NCBI GenBank assembly: GCA_003427395.1
Contig: BFEA01000091.1
Span: 2,889,425 to 2,953,424 of the forward strand
Direction: 5' to 3'
DNA: 64,000 nucleotides
From: Chara braunii
Taxonomy: Eukaryota; Streptophyta; Charophyceae; Charales; Characeae
The notes beneath the pieces are model-generated. The model saw only the letters and a list, made by a program, of their open reading frames with translations. It searched no databases and was not told where the DNA came from. Within the stretch, counting starts at the first letter, position 1, and each line of letters starts with the position of its first letter. Below, piece by piece: positions 46,201 through 57,670 of the stretch. Both the position numbers and the translations under genes were made by a program.

Positions 46201-47654
46201 GGGCCTTGCTGTTTTGCTCTGGCACTGCTCGCGACTGCTGCATGTGCTACCTCTTTCACTGAGGTTCTGATACGCCTACGCCGTACTCCGAATATAGCAC
46301 CACGGAGCGGGCGCTTGGCCGTGTCTCGTGAGTAGGGGAGTCGGGTGGATAGGCTTGGCCGGTAGCACAGGCAAACGCGACTGTTAGGATGAGCTTACTG
46401 GTGCCAGTTGCTGGATCATCTCTGGGGATTATCACTGAAGGTTGGTGCAAAGGGCGTGAATCGTCGAATTGTGCTGCAACTGTTCCGCGTGGTATTCCGA
46501 TCGATTGATCTTTGGGCCGCGATTACTACGGATGGCTGGGTACTGATACGGCTGCCTCAGCCTGCCTCCGACTTGTTGCCCTACTACTGTGCGTTTCGCT
46601 GCTTGTTACAACTGCGTTTTCAGCCACAACAGGTATTGAGCTTACTGGGGGGGTGCTATGCTGATTTAAGAACGACTGTTTGGGGACCGTATGACTGTAG
46701 CTTCGGCTTGGGTTGCAAGGGGGCTGCTGCCGCAACTTGGAAGGAGTAGTGGCAAAAGGTGCGGTTGCTGCAATTTGGGAGTCCGTCAGGGGAAGCTGTT
46801 TCAGTAATTTGGCCTCAGCATTGACCTCGTGTTGGTGACTGTGCACGACTGTTTTTTCTGTTGACTGTGCGCGGCTGCTGCTTCTGTTGGGTGTGCACAA
46901 GTTGTGGCCAACTGCCGGCGACCGCTGCTGCCGCTGCCTGCTGTTGGTTGCCACATACTAATGCATACCGCCGCGGCTGTTGCTGACTGTTACAACCTAC
47001 TGTGCAGCGGCGATTGGACTTAGAAAAATAACAAAGCTTGGGAAGGGAGGTTAGTGTTGTGATTTGGGAGGTCGGCAGAAGGTTGACTTTGACAGTTTGA
47101 CTTCAGAAGTTGGCCAAGCTGCTACTATTTTACCATCATTGAGGGGCCCTCAGGCAATTCAAGGCAACAAGGCCCTCCCTTGAGAGTTGAGTCTGTCCCC
47201 CTCTTATATCTCGAGAGTCTCAGACCCCTTATCTTATATCCTTCTTACTCTAAGTCTAGTCCCGATCTGAGAGGAAGGCGGCAGGCGGGATTGCAACCCG
47301 TAGGACCGCAACAAGGCTTACGTGGGAGGTTACCCCTCCGATTGCGGGAGCTCTGCCGGGACTCAGGAGGGGTTCTGGAGGCAGGAAACTGTAAGGTAAC
47401 TTTCCATCCCCCTCTATAAACCCAGACTATAGCCCCTATCTGTACTACCCATTGCATGTTTGACTGAGTATATGGCGTGCAACCCTACTTTGACTTGTTG
47501 TTTGACTTTCATGACATGAATCAGATAAAGTAAAGGAATGCATGCAAATCTCAGTTTCAGTTTTGTTGATTGATTGAAAGCAGATTGTAAAAAGAGATTG
47601 CATCTAAGAAATGGCAGGATGGGAAACAGTTTTGCGTGAGGTTTAACTGGGTTA

Positions 47655-48600
47655 TCAAGGCTGGGAGGTCCCCATAAGTTTGGGGAGACCTAGTGCTTTG
47701 TTTATTTTGGATTGTGTGGAGCGTCAGACCATTTTATAAGTTTAGGTGGTTTGATTGCTCTGGAGGCTGGGAAGTCCCCATTAGTTTGGGGAGACCTAGT
47801 GCTGTGGAATTGCCTTGAGAACCAGACCATTCTATAAGTTTAGGTGATCTGGTTGCTCTGACTTGCAAGGGCTAATTGTGATTGTCTTTTTCAAGGACCA
47901 AGTGCATTCTGTAAGTTCATGTGTCTTTGTGACCTTGTTTATTTTGGGTTTTCCTCTGTTTATTTGGTTCTGAACGAGGAGGTCTGAGTCATTCTATAAG
48001 TTAGGTGGCTCAGCCTCTTCCTGTTTTATTCTGGGAAAAATAAACCTGACAGAGGGCAGACCATTCTATAAGTTTATGTGATCCAGCCGAATGTCACGCA
48101 CAGATTGGATCAGAGAGAAACGAATCAGGCAGAGAGTCAGACTGTTCTATAAGTTCAGGTGGTCCGACTCAAAGCCTCGCACATGCTGGAACCCAAAGGT
48201 TATAATTTGGCTATATTTTATTGCTATCTTATTTAAGAACAGGTTAGTCAGACTATTCTATAAGCTTAGGTAGTCTGACTATAGCTTATCACAATACTGA
48301 AGAGAGTATAATCAAGAATATAATTGATAGTAAGATGAGACAGGTTGAACTTAAGTTAATCCAGTCTCATGCAGCCTTAGAAGATAAAGGGAAGATAGGT
48401 ACATATAATCTGGATACTTTAAACAGTTCAGGGCGACTAGAATGGTCTAGTCATATGCCCAAAGAAGAGAGAAGTAGTTGTGCCCTCTGTTCTGTGTATA
48501 CTCGTTGGCTAAGTTGGGCTCATTCCATAAGTTTGAGAGGCCTGACTTTATGCCCGGCTAATTAAGGCACATGCCATAAGTTTGGGTGTCCTAACATTAT
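47655..48600 (-). repeat. Hairpin array, copy B
   Basis: At least eight hairpins with the loop core TATAAGTTTAGGT (plus-strand reading). The best stem is 11 bp perfect: TAGTCAGACTA (48,245-48,255) with TAGTCTGACTA (48,271-48,281). Others are AACCAGA/TCTGGTT, CTGAG/CTCAG and GAGTC-GAC/GTC-GACTC. Confidence 0.75.
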
Positions 48601-48889
48601 GTCTTATGTAAGCTGGGTATAAGAGGTTAAACCACTGAACGATCATGAACTATTGTTTGTTTAGATAAACTTGGGACGGTGAGAGTGCTTACCTTTGTGG
48701 TTTGACTTGCATGTGGCTGAGTGAGATGACTATCTGGTATGAGTTTCCGTTTGATAGGTAGTTGCTTTAGTTGCTTGCCACTTGCTAGAGTCATAGAAGT
48801 TAGTTTCAATTCCTGCATTTTATAAGCTAAGTTTATTTTTACTTAGGTCAATGTTTTCTGCATTTTCTGGGATCTGTTATTATACTTTG

Positions 48890-49480
48890 TCTTGTATAAA
48901 TCTTGGTAAGCCACTTTCTCTACGGGAAGCGCTGCCGAAATTTCTACAAAACCAAGGAGTTAGTCAAACTTTGTCTTTTTATGATCCAACTCTTTTTTAC
49001 TTCCTGGCTTAGCAAAAATCTGGAGAGCTTAATTTTCTAAAGGGAGTGATGCCCAAAGTTTTGCTAATTCAGGGAGTTGACAAAATTGCACTTTGGGAAG
49101 TCAAAGTCATTTCAGATTCTGAACATAGATCTGTATTCATCTTGGAAAAACACTTTATTTACGGGAAGTGCTGCCGAAATTTCTAAAAATTTAGGGAGTT
49201 TACTTATTCAGGGAGTCTACAAAATTGGACTTTGGGAAGTCAAACTTTGTCTTGGTTGAACTCATATGTTATGTTTGAGTTCATGTCCGTCCTAGTATAA
49301 ATCTGGGAAGTCTCCCTTTCTAGAGGAAGTGCTGCCCAAATTTTTACTTATTCAGGGAGTCAGACAAAATTTTGACTTTCTATAATTAAAAGTTTGATTT
49401 TTGAGCTAGTATAAATTATGCAAGGGCATTTTTCCTACGGGAAGCGCTGCCGAAATTTTCTTAATTTAGAGGAGTTAGAT
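48890..49480 (-). repeat. 123-bp tandem repeats, copy B
   Basis: Type 1 CTACGGGAAGCGCTGCCGAA and type 2 AGAGGAAGTGCTGCCCAAAT recur between CTCCCT/GGGAGT words. Spacing is less regular than in A and C, with some units shortened. Confidence 0.7.
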
Positions 49481-49683
49481 TTTATTTTGACACGTGGTGA
49501 TTTTAGAAAATTCACTGTGTATAGGGGAAATTTTGTAAGAGTCTACCTTTCCTTTGACACTTGCGTAGAGGTATACTTAGGCATTAGTTAATTAGGATGG
49601 TTTGAGAGAGATCGTGATAAGGAGATTATTATCCCTGGACTCATAGACTTAGCTTGGGGGATTGACCTGTAATGTGTTACAGG

Positions 49684-50335
49684 TCCTCTTAAACCACCAC
49701 TACCTCCGAACCTGTTTTTGCCGACCCTGATTTTCACTGCGCACCGAGTTTGGCCGAGCCGGGGCAGTTTCATCGAAGAAAGAAGGGGAAAAAAAAGAAA
49801 AAGAAAAAGAAAAAAAAGAGACTTCCCGAACGCCTTGATAACCACCAGATACATTCTATGAGGTGCTTGTGTGACTGTGCCCTCAGTGAGGGCGTGTACG
49901 GGAAAAAACAGAGAAGCAACAAAAAAAAAAAAGAAGGAATCCCTTTTCCTGTGATTAAGGGCAGATACATGATGCTNACTTCCCGAACGCCTTGATAACC
50001 ACCAGATACATTCTATGAGGTGTTTGTGTGATTGTGCCCTCAGTGAGGGCGTGTACGGGAAAAAACAGAGAAGCAACAAAAAAGAAAAGGAATCCCTTTT
50101 CCTGTGATTGAGAGCAGATACATGATGCTACAGTAGTGAGACAGTTACGTGCCACCCGTGAAACACGCCCTGCTTGGCTGGCATGGCACTACAAGGATTT
50201 CAAAACAAAAAGAACAAGAAAAACGATATGCAATCCCTTTTCCGACATAGTGACCAGATACATTCGTCCAAGCACTGGTATAACTTCCACCCTCGTGAGG
50301 GTCTTTCCCAACATCCCTGGAGTGGAGACTCTTAG

Positions 50336-50380
<45 letters not shown>

Positions 50381-50466
50381 CGGCCTCCAACCCTACCCTG
50401 AGCCCCGTGTTTTCAGGAGTAGGCTACTAGATGGACTTTGTGTTTGCCTGAGAAAGGTAACGGTGG
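49684..50466. mobile_element. Foreign insertion inside copy B, with tandem units and poly-T
   Basis: Copies A and C run straight through this site, so about 780 bp is extra. It holds a tandem pair (49,819-49,976 and 49,978-50,128) starting ACTTCCCGAACGCCTTGATA and ending AGATACATGATGCT, a third partial unit near 50,227-50,270, and T-run 50,338-50,380. The A-tail on minus suggests retroposition. One N at 49,977 marks an uncertain junction. Confidence 0.6.
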
Positions 50467-50526
50467 TTTAATTGATTGATTAAGAATTTGGGCTAGATTC
50501 AGCTTAATCCTGCGAGGATCATCTTC

Positions 50527-50543
50527 TGTTATCACTGATAACA
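50527..50543. promoter_or_regulatory. Conserved 17-bp palindrome, copy B
   Basis: TGTTATCACTGATAACA, the reverse complement of the copy A and C sites, as expected from the opposite orientation. Confidence 0.6.
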
Positions 50544-50936
50544 GGTCGGTTGCCGATTCGTCGGTTTGCGACTCGACCCCAATTCACCCTCAATACTTAA
50601 CCTAAAAAGGCTTTAGCCCTGATGATTTTATTGTTTTGTTAAGGTTTCACCCGGACTTTTATTGAATGACCATTTAATAAAGGTATTGAGTATTTAATTA
50701 TGGTTGGTTGGTTGGAGGATGAGGCTTGCATTGCTAAAGCGAGGGGTATGAGTATAGAGATTGGTTGGAGTTGACTCCGTGTACTGCATTGACTTTTGTT
50801 TGACTCTTTGATGTAATTGCGGGTATGTTCTGTGGTTCGGATTTTGGATTGGACTGCCTTCGATCTCACATATATATATGGCTGTGAGGAGTCCCACTTT
50901 GATTGTGAGACGTGATCGTCACATTCTTATCCCTCT

Positions 50937-50944
<8 letters not shown>

Positions 50945-51015
<71 letters not shown>
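50945..51015. repeat. TG microsatellite, about 35 units
   Basis: Pure (TG)n inside copy B. Copies A and C have only short alternating stretches at the equivalent place, so this is a local expansion. Confidence 0.9.
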
Positions 51016-51017
<2 letters not shown>

Positions 51018-51276
51018 CTATGTTGGATATTCGCGCGGCATGAGGGGCCCGTGTACTAAGGGCTTAATTAGGGGTTGAGATTGAGAAAAGGGGGAAAAAA
51101 CCCTCTATCTTGTTTGTATGCTTCTTGAAGAATTCTTAGTCGGACGTTGGTCCAGGGCCGGGATTCGAGGTCCTTGTCCATGACATCCCACGCCCTATCT
51201 GTCCTGCCCGTCGAGACTCCCAGCCCGGAGGGCAGGAATGTCGCGAGGGCTGAACGACATGTCCTTCATCCGTTCA

Positions 51277-51305
51277 ATATCGTGAAGGGCAACTCCTCAC
51301 GATAT
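51277..51305 (-). promoter_or_regulatory. Stem-loop, copy B
   Basis: Stem ATATCGTGA with TCACGATAT, 11-nt loop; equivalent to the A and D stem-loops. Confidence 0.6.
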
Positions 51306-52537
51306 ATTCCTTCAGCCATTCAATATCGCGAGGCCGGAATTGTGATTGCCGTGTATGACTAGCATCACCGGTTGATGAAGGAAGAGCCCGCAACCGCGCA
51401 ACTTTATATTAAAGTCTTGCGTGCGACGTTTGTCCGTCCTAGTGTCTAGAGTTATGAGATCAAGTGATTCGTATGTATGCGTGCGTGTCCAGAGTCAGAA
51501 TAGGTCATTGGAGCCAACCGACAAGGTTACCCAAGGCTGTGATTTTGGGATGTGGAGGTCCTTCGGCCTATTTTTTGCTTTTTAGAGTTATTATAGTTGA
51601 ACGTTGTAATCCGTGGCAACCGTCAAAATCAAACCCCTTGACTCGCTTTCAGGCCCTAGGGGAAGAAGTTGGTCTCTAGGGCCATAAAAGACGATTGTCA
51701 CCACATGTATGAACTTGTGTACCACCCACTCTCCGCAGGGTGAAGAAGAGGTTGTGGTTCTCAACCGCACTTGGCGGTTGTCCAGCGTCGAGAGATCAGT
51801 CCCTCAAGGCGCGTGCCAGTCGATGCTCGAGATTAACGAGGACCGTGGTACGCCATCATTACGACTGCTTGCATACGCTTGCATTGCAAATCGATATGAG
51901 TTAGCCCTGCACCGCGTGGTTTTATACTAAGTCTCGCGTGCGACGCCTATCCGATTTCCGCATTAAAAAGTTATGGGATGGTTAGTAAGGGACTAGGAGT
52001 ATTGTCTTGTTGTTTGTTCAGTGTCGTTTTGTATATGTATATGTACGTGCGTATGTGTGTGTGTTTTATTATTATGTTCTTTATAGTGGTGTGCGCGTGG
52101 CGTGTAGGATGCGTCCTAGTCGACCGGCGACGAGTCGCGCTTGGGACCTCACCCCCCCAAGATGCCAGCTCGCGTACGGGTTCAATAGAGGCGTAATACC
52201 TCACGTACCCCCTATGCTAAGCCGAACGAGAAACACCCTCGGTTGGTCCACCTATGTGATTGTAGCTGATCAACTTTCGCACTGTGGACTGGTAGCTCGG
52301 CGGGGATACGCCCACCGAAGGGAGGTGACAACTCCTGTAAGGTGGAGGTAAGTTGTGCCTCGCGTAGGCCCTATCCTGTCGTAGGGGCTCGTAAGAGGTA
52401 TGGCCGGCGCACTCGACTGGAGCGGCTTGCAGAAGCTCCATGTATAATCGCGACGAAGGATTTAGACCAACTCCTGCGTGACACGGCCGGGAGGGTCCCG
52501 CGCTGCCTTGTGAGGTGCCGGACCGATGCGCGCGACA

Positions 52538-52541
52538 CCGA
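52538..52541. other. Target-site duplication CCGA (right)
   Basis: Directly outside the CGACA end of copy B, matching 42,328-42,331. Confidence 0.7.
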
Positions 52542-53870
52542 AATTCCTCTTTCATTCCCATCACAACCTTCTTCTGGTCCTCACCCCATACCCATTCCTG
52601 ATCTTGACGTACCAACTTTCTTAGGTGCTCAGTCTTGGCAGGAAAGTTTTTGACGAAGGTTCTCCAAAACCCACACGTGCCGAGGAAGTTCCTAACATCT
52701 GTTATCGAACGGAATGATACTGGTCATTCGATAATTTTGTTCGTTTTTTCCACATCAGGCCGACGACCACTCTCGCTACAGACGAACCCCAAGACGGTAG
52801 CCCCCTTTATCCAGTGTTTGGATTTGGCTCCACTTACCGTAAGGTTATGTTCTTCAAACAAATTCAGGACTTTTCAAGATCCTGAATATGCTTCCAGACA
52901 AAACGCCTTACTCCCGACAAAACTTCGTCATCCTCTTTTTCCCTCAGTCCATTTACTGCCAAGTCATTGATGTATGGCTTAGTGATATGCGGGTTGACTG
53001 TATGCATGACTCGAATCATATGACGTTGAACCATTGCACCACATTAGTTCATCCTTGCGGAGCCACATTCATATGCATTAGCCCCCTGGGCGCATGCATT
53101 ACTGTCACCGGTCTATCCGGCAGATAGACTGGGAATTGGTCGTATCAAGAGTAGAGGTCTATAAGCGAAATTATAGGCCTTCCTGCGCACAACTACGACA
53201 ATGCGTCTGCATTCGGCAAGCCTCCCGCATCTCCCACAGTCACAATGTTCAAACACTGCAAGTCCTGCACCCATCGCAACGTCCCGTTAGGTTTGACAAA
53301 GCAAAACCATGTGGATGGGTACGACCCACTTGAGTAATCGGCGACTTCCATCGAGATAATCCACCACCTTATTCTCCTCGTCAGGATTAGGATATCGCGC
53401 CCCTCTTAAATTTCATGGCTCATGCGGTACGATATGGATCCGAATCATAGAAATTTTATCCACATCCAATTTCCCTCGTTGATCGTTATTGAGTGCATAG
53501 ACACGGCGCATTTTTTTCATCGTCTTTATCATCAACACTCGTTTCTGGGGTGACAAGAATCCAGGCTCCCCCACTATCAACTTTTCCTCGTTCCCTTCAT
53601 CGATACGACACGACCCCACCACCGCTTCTTCCCTCATTCGCCGTATCAATCCTCGTTCACGCTCATAATAAACCTCCTCATCTTCTGTGACGAGAACGGG
53701 AACTAGACGACACTTTTTATGTATGGTCTTGTACCGCCTTTGGGAATCCTGCTTGAGCAATCCCCTAAAAAAAGTCGTTTTACCGTTTGTGCCTGCATCA
53801 TTGCAGGGTCTCTTCTTCCACCCGGATACTAATAGACCAACTCTACTTTCCCAGCTTGAGGACATTCTAG
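52538..53870 (-). pseudogene. Ty3/gypsy reverse transcriptase, broken
   Basis: Order on minus: RT start RIHIVPHEP (about 53,440), WFCFVKPNGTLRWVQDL (53,314-53,265), SLIDLYS-stop-YDQFPVYLPD (about 53,160-53,115), HAPRGLMHMNVAPQG, the catalytic box reading YINDL instead of YIDDL (about 52,970), and the thumb/connection WRTFVKNFPAKTEHLRKL and WGEDQKKVVMGMKEEFR ending exactly at copy B. There are several stops and at least one frameshift. Two stops fall where Trp (QGW) and Gly (YSGYDQ) are usual, so G-to-A changes or similar explain them. Confidence 0.88.
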
Positions 53871-53944
53871 GACTTGCTTCCTTAGTGCCTGAATGACGTC
53901 TAGATCTGCCATCTCGTGGGTGGCCACTACGTCCATGACCTTAT

Positions 53945-54415
53945 TCACATATGATAAACTAAGTGGAAATAATTTCTCCCTTGCCCCCTCCTCCGGTTCC
54001 TCAAGGAGCTTTTGACGCTCATTCTCAGACTCCTCGATCGTGAATGAACCAAGGTTGGGCCGTTCCTTATACTCCGTGGTCCCGTGTTCCAGCATGTAAC
54101 TACCTCGTAGTTCCCACACGCCAGGTCGAACAGGATTAGAATCAGAGTTTCGTCGTGCTTGTTAAACATCAACATCTCTGTCCTGCACAGGAACGACCTC
54201 CCTAGGAGGATGGCATGGTCTACATCAGGCATGACGAAAAAGCAAGCCATAACCTTCACCCTTCCAATCTCGATAAGCTCATTCGATGTCGTTCCACATA
54301 ACACCACCTTGCAGTTGACTCCACGCAGGATGCCGCAATCCGAGCGATCTATCTCTAGGCCAAATCTGAGTGCATCAGTCTCCTTGCTGATGTTCATTTC
54401 CTCCTCTGTACCCAT
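53945..54415 (-). pseudogene. Retropepsin-like protease region of the gypsy element
   Basis: The aspartic protease processes Gag-Pol. On minus, LRGVNCKVVLCGTTSNELIE stands where the active-site loop D-[ST]-G should be, but the Asp is not there. DVDHAILLGRSFL (about 54,205) is the conserved second block of the family. The piece is followed by RT on the same strand. An Asp-less active site fits a dead copy. Confidence 0.7.
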
Positions 54416-54434
54416 GACAGAAGGTTAACAACAG

Positions 54435-54800
54435 TCGTATTTTTCATCACCACTTCATGACACCCTTCACTACTTCAGGATGCAGCCTGCCTAAACAGGT
54501 GGTTTTCAGGGTCTTCGGACTTTTCACCACTTCAGGACACCCTTCACCACTTCGGGATCCTACCTGCCTAAGCAGGTGTTTTTCAAGATCTTCAAACCTT
54601 TCACCACTTCAGGACCATTCAAGATTTTCAGACTGCCAAAAACTCTCACTTCACCACTTCAAAATGCAGCCTGCCTAAACAGGTGGTTTTCAAGGTCTTC
54701 GGACCTTTCACCATTTCAGGACCATTCAAGATTTTCGGACTGCCAAAAACTCTCACTTTAGAATTTTTATTCCTGAATTTTCAGCTACCCGTTAACCGCT
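54435..54800 (+). repeat. 350-bp tandem-repeat module, second copy
   Basis: About three units of CACCACTTCAGGA, CAGCCTGCCTAAACAGGTGG and CCAAAAACTCTCAC, the same as at 40,497-40,850 but on the other strand. It is bounded by GTTAACAACA on the left and TACCCGTTAACCG on the right. It lies just upstream of the protease start. Confidence 0.75.
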
Positions 54801-57328
54801 TGTGGTATCCACCATCGCTGCGCACTTCAACCCTTTTACTACAGAATCTACCATCCCGCAGACCACATACTTTCATTCCATCTTTGTCCCAGTTTCCGCC
54901 TATTCTGCCTCCTTTGACAGAATCACGCTTGAGCCATTCTCCCTTGCCCTGTAGGGGGCTTAAAGGTCATTCCAGACCACGGGTCTGACCCCACATTGGT
55001 TATTTCGGGTTATCCTTGGCGTCCCGGTATTGACCCTGTGCCAGATTCATAAAGGAAGACTTTGGGGATGCTGGCTCTCCATTTCAACGAGGAGTTGGCT
55101 ACCGATAATAACAGTGATGCAGCCTGTTGAGCGGCTGCCTACCAGCTGAGTGCGCTTTTTCACTAAACTTAACATTTTTTGGGCATATTTCCTTGGGGTT
55201 TTCTTGATCTGTACTAACCTCTGACAAGAAGGAAACAAGGTGGTCGACGCAAGGTCGTAAGCGGGGTCAGCGTGTCAAAGACCGGAGATTTCGACGTGAT
55301 GATTGAGGAGATAAGGAAAGACAGCTAGCGTTGGGACTGAAGGGGGAAAATCTTGACGAAAGGGGGTGTTGGAAGGAATTCAGATGTCGAGCACCGACGG
55401 CTATGGTGCTCCCCTAAGTGGGCCATGCGGCTGTGACCGGGCCTGGGTGTGGGACTATGATACGAGGAGGTAGGAGATTCGGGGTACAGATGATCGTGGC
55501 ACGATGACCAGTTTGAGTGATCGACCGCCAGTGTGGAGGTGAATCGGCTTCAGAGCAATCGGCTCGATTGCGTATAGTTTTTGGTACGACCATCGCAGTA
55601 TGGCGCCTCAGGTGGCCCATTTCGGGATGGTCAAAATGAGATCGGTATGATCGGCTCGGCGTGATTGGCTCTGGGGTGGTCGATACCTGTACGATGGTGG
55701 ACTCAGTATCGTCTGCTTTGAGGTCTGTCTTTGAGAACCGAGGTGAGTCCGAGTCCGCTTTGGGACGAGTCGTTGTTGCTCAGCTGGGGCAAAGCCGAAA
55801 CTTTTTCGAAAGAGGGAAGGACGTCGAAACACCAACGGGCTAGTTGGGATAGGATCCTCACCGATACGAGAAAAAAGGGAGAGGGGAACAGACGAGGCTG
55901 CATGACGAGGTCGCATAGGGACCGATCGTATGATGGAGGGGCTACCTAGTCAAGTGTAGTCTTAACTGCTGAGGGACGAAAATGACATGTGAGAGGTTGA
56001 CTGAAACGCCTGCTTGAACAGAAGGCGGGGGAGATCTGACAGGGCCAATCCAACTAAGGAGCGTGGGAAAGATGGGATTGGCGGATGGAAAGGTGGGAAG
56101 ATCGACCAAGTAGAGGGAAGGAAAAGGAGGGAACAGGGGCCAACGGGATGGATAGACGTTGGCAAGAAAACTTGGGTGTCGCTAAGCGGTTGGTGGGAAA
56201 TGCGGGCTCGAGCAGTTCTTGATAACTATCGACTAAGAGGACGGAGGCTCCGTGGGGATCGATCAGGTCCTGCCGCAAATCTGGCATGCACAGAGGTCAG
56301 AAAATGGGGCAAGTGCCGATGGTATATAGTTGAGACCGACGGGAGCACGGGGCATACCAAGAATCGGAAGGAGCCAACTCGCACTTGGACAAGAACGATG
56401 GCGGGAACATTGGTAGATCGGGCAGAAGGGGGAAGGATGCGCTCCGATTGGCCAAGACAAGGGGAACGGCAAATCACGAGGCAAGAAGGAAACGAGTGGA
56501 GGAATAGGCGGGAGATTGAAAAATTTATGATGATCAGCGAAAAATTGCGAGTTGGGAAGTGTCGTCGGGACCAGTAATGTGATTGGCGGGAATGATAGGG
56601 GAGAGGATCGATGAAGGGAGGAACCGAGGTAGAACAAAGAGTATAAAGAGAAGGGAGAGGGAGGCAAAAAGAGAGGAGAACGAGGGGGGTGACACGAGGG
56701 CTTTCGAGGCGCTCAAACAATAGGGAGCGCGCATACGTACAGCAGAGGGATAGGCAGTAGAGGGTCGCACACTTGAGAAGGCGCACGAGGCACTCGGGTG
56801 CGGGACGGACGGTGGCACGCTCAAGTGCGGCGACGAGCAGATAGCGGTGCACAAGCGAAGAGCGCGGGGAGGACAAGAGGAGAACGACATGTAACGGACG
56901 AGAAAGGAGAAAAGCAAAGTGGGCGTAGCCACCGTCGGGAAGCACGCGGTGGGTACACGTGGGTGAGACAAGGGGAAACGCACACACGACACAGGCGACG
57001 ATAGAGAGGGGGGGTGGCGGCGTGGGAAAAGACCACGCGAATCAGTGAGCAAAACGAACGAGTGTGTGTGTGAGAGAGAGAGAGAGAGAGGGAGAGAGAC
57101 AAGGAGAGAAAGAAAGAGAGAGCGAGAGAGGGAGAGAGAACGCCACAACTTACCACCGGGGGCATCCGACCGGGAACGTGGTTGGTTACGGGCGAAAATG
57201 GGGGGGAGCGGGCAGATAGGAGGACGATAGAAATCATGGAACGGGAGGTGACAGTGATCGCAGCGTGCGGTGGATTGCGCACTCGGGCAAAAAACAACGG
57301 ACCAGAAGATTGGAGGAAAGCGAGCTCC

Positions 57329-57389
<61 letters not shown>

Positions 57390-57670
57390 ACTGCCGCTAA
57401 CCACTGGGTGCGTTCGACCGGGGCCGATGTTGGTCACGTTCTAAAAACGAACGGAGGGGGGAGTACACAAGAAGGTAGCCCACACACGTACTAGAGTGCT
57501 AGCGCGCTGCAGTCCGGAGAGCGCTCAACCCGAGCAAACCCTCAGGGAGAGAGCGAGCAAGAGAGAGAGGAAGAGAGAGAGAGGATTTCAACCATGAACC
57601 GGGTCCATGCACGAGGAAGGGTGAGAGTACGAGAGGCGGAGACGACAATGTTCGGGGGAAGTGGGGGCAC
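54800..57670. other. Non-coding, strongly purine-biased on +
   Basis: From about 55,900 to 57,650 the + strand is mostly G and A; long minus-strand frames (up to 285 codons) are Ser/Leu/Pro-rich products of this bias. GA microsatellites lie at 57,067-57,140 and 57,331-57,388. A purine-rich word (GGGGGAAGTGGGGGCAC) directly precedes copy C. The gypsy 5' end may be here, but no LTR was recognised. Confidence 0.5.
57331..57388. repeat. GA microsatellite
   Basis: A pure (GA)n run of about 58 bp. Confidence 0.9.

Larger units (their letters stand above)
42332..52537 (-). mobile_element. Large non-coding structured element, copy B (complete, inserted in gypsy pol)
   Basis: Both limits are set by the split pol gene: reverse transcriptase resumes at 52,538 and RNase H at 42,331. 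Outer bases are TGTCG and CGACA, flanked by a CCGA duplication. On minus, the order is TGTCGCGCGCATCGG start, promoter-like block, stem-loop 51,277-51,305, TG microsatellite, palindrome 50,527-50,543, a foreign insertion 49,684-50,466, 123-bp repeats 49,480-48,890, hairpin array 48,600-47,655, CAG/GA-rich region, terminal hairpin ending at 43,616, then 1.28 kb ending with a second terminal hairpin. No protein domain is present, so it must move with enzymes from elsewhere. Confidence 0.85.

Noticed and set aside
56226-57391. Two overlapping minus-strand frames of 253 and 285 codons
   Set aside because: They are Ser/Leu/Pro-rich translations of GA-biased DNA and microsatellites, overlap each other in different frames, and show no domain.
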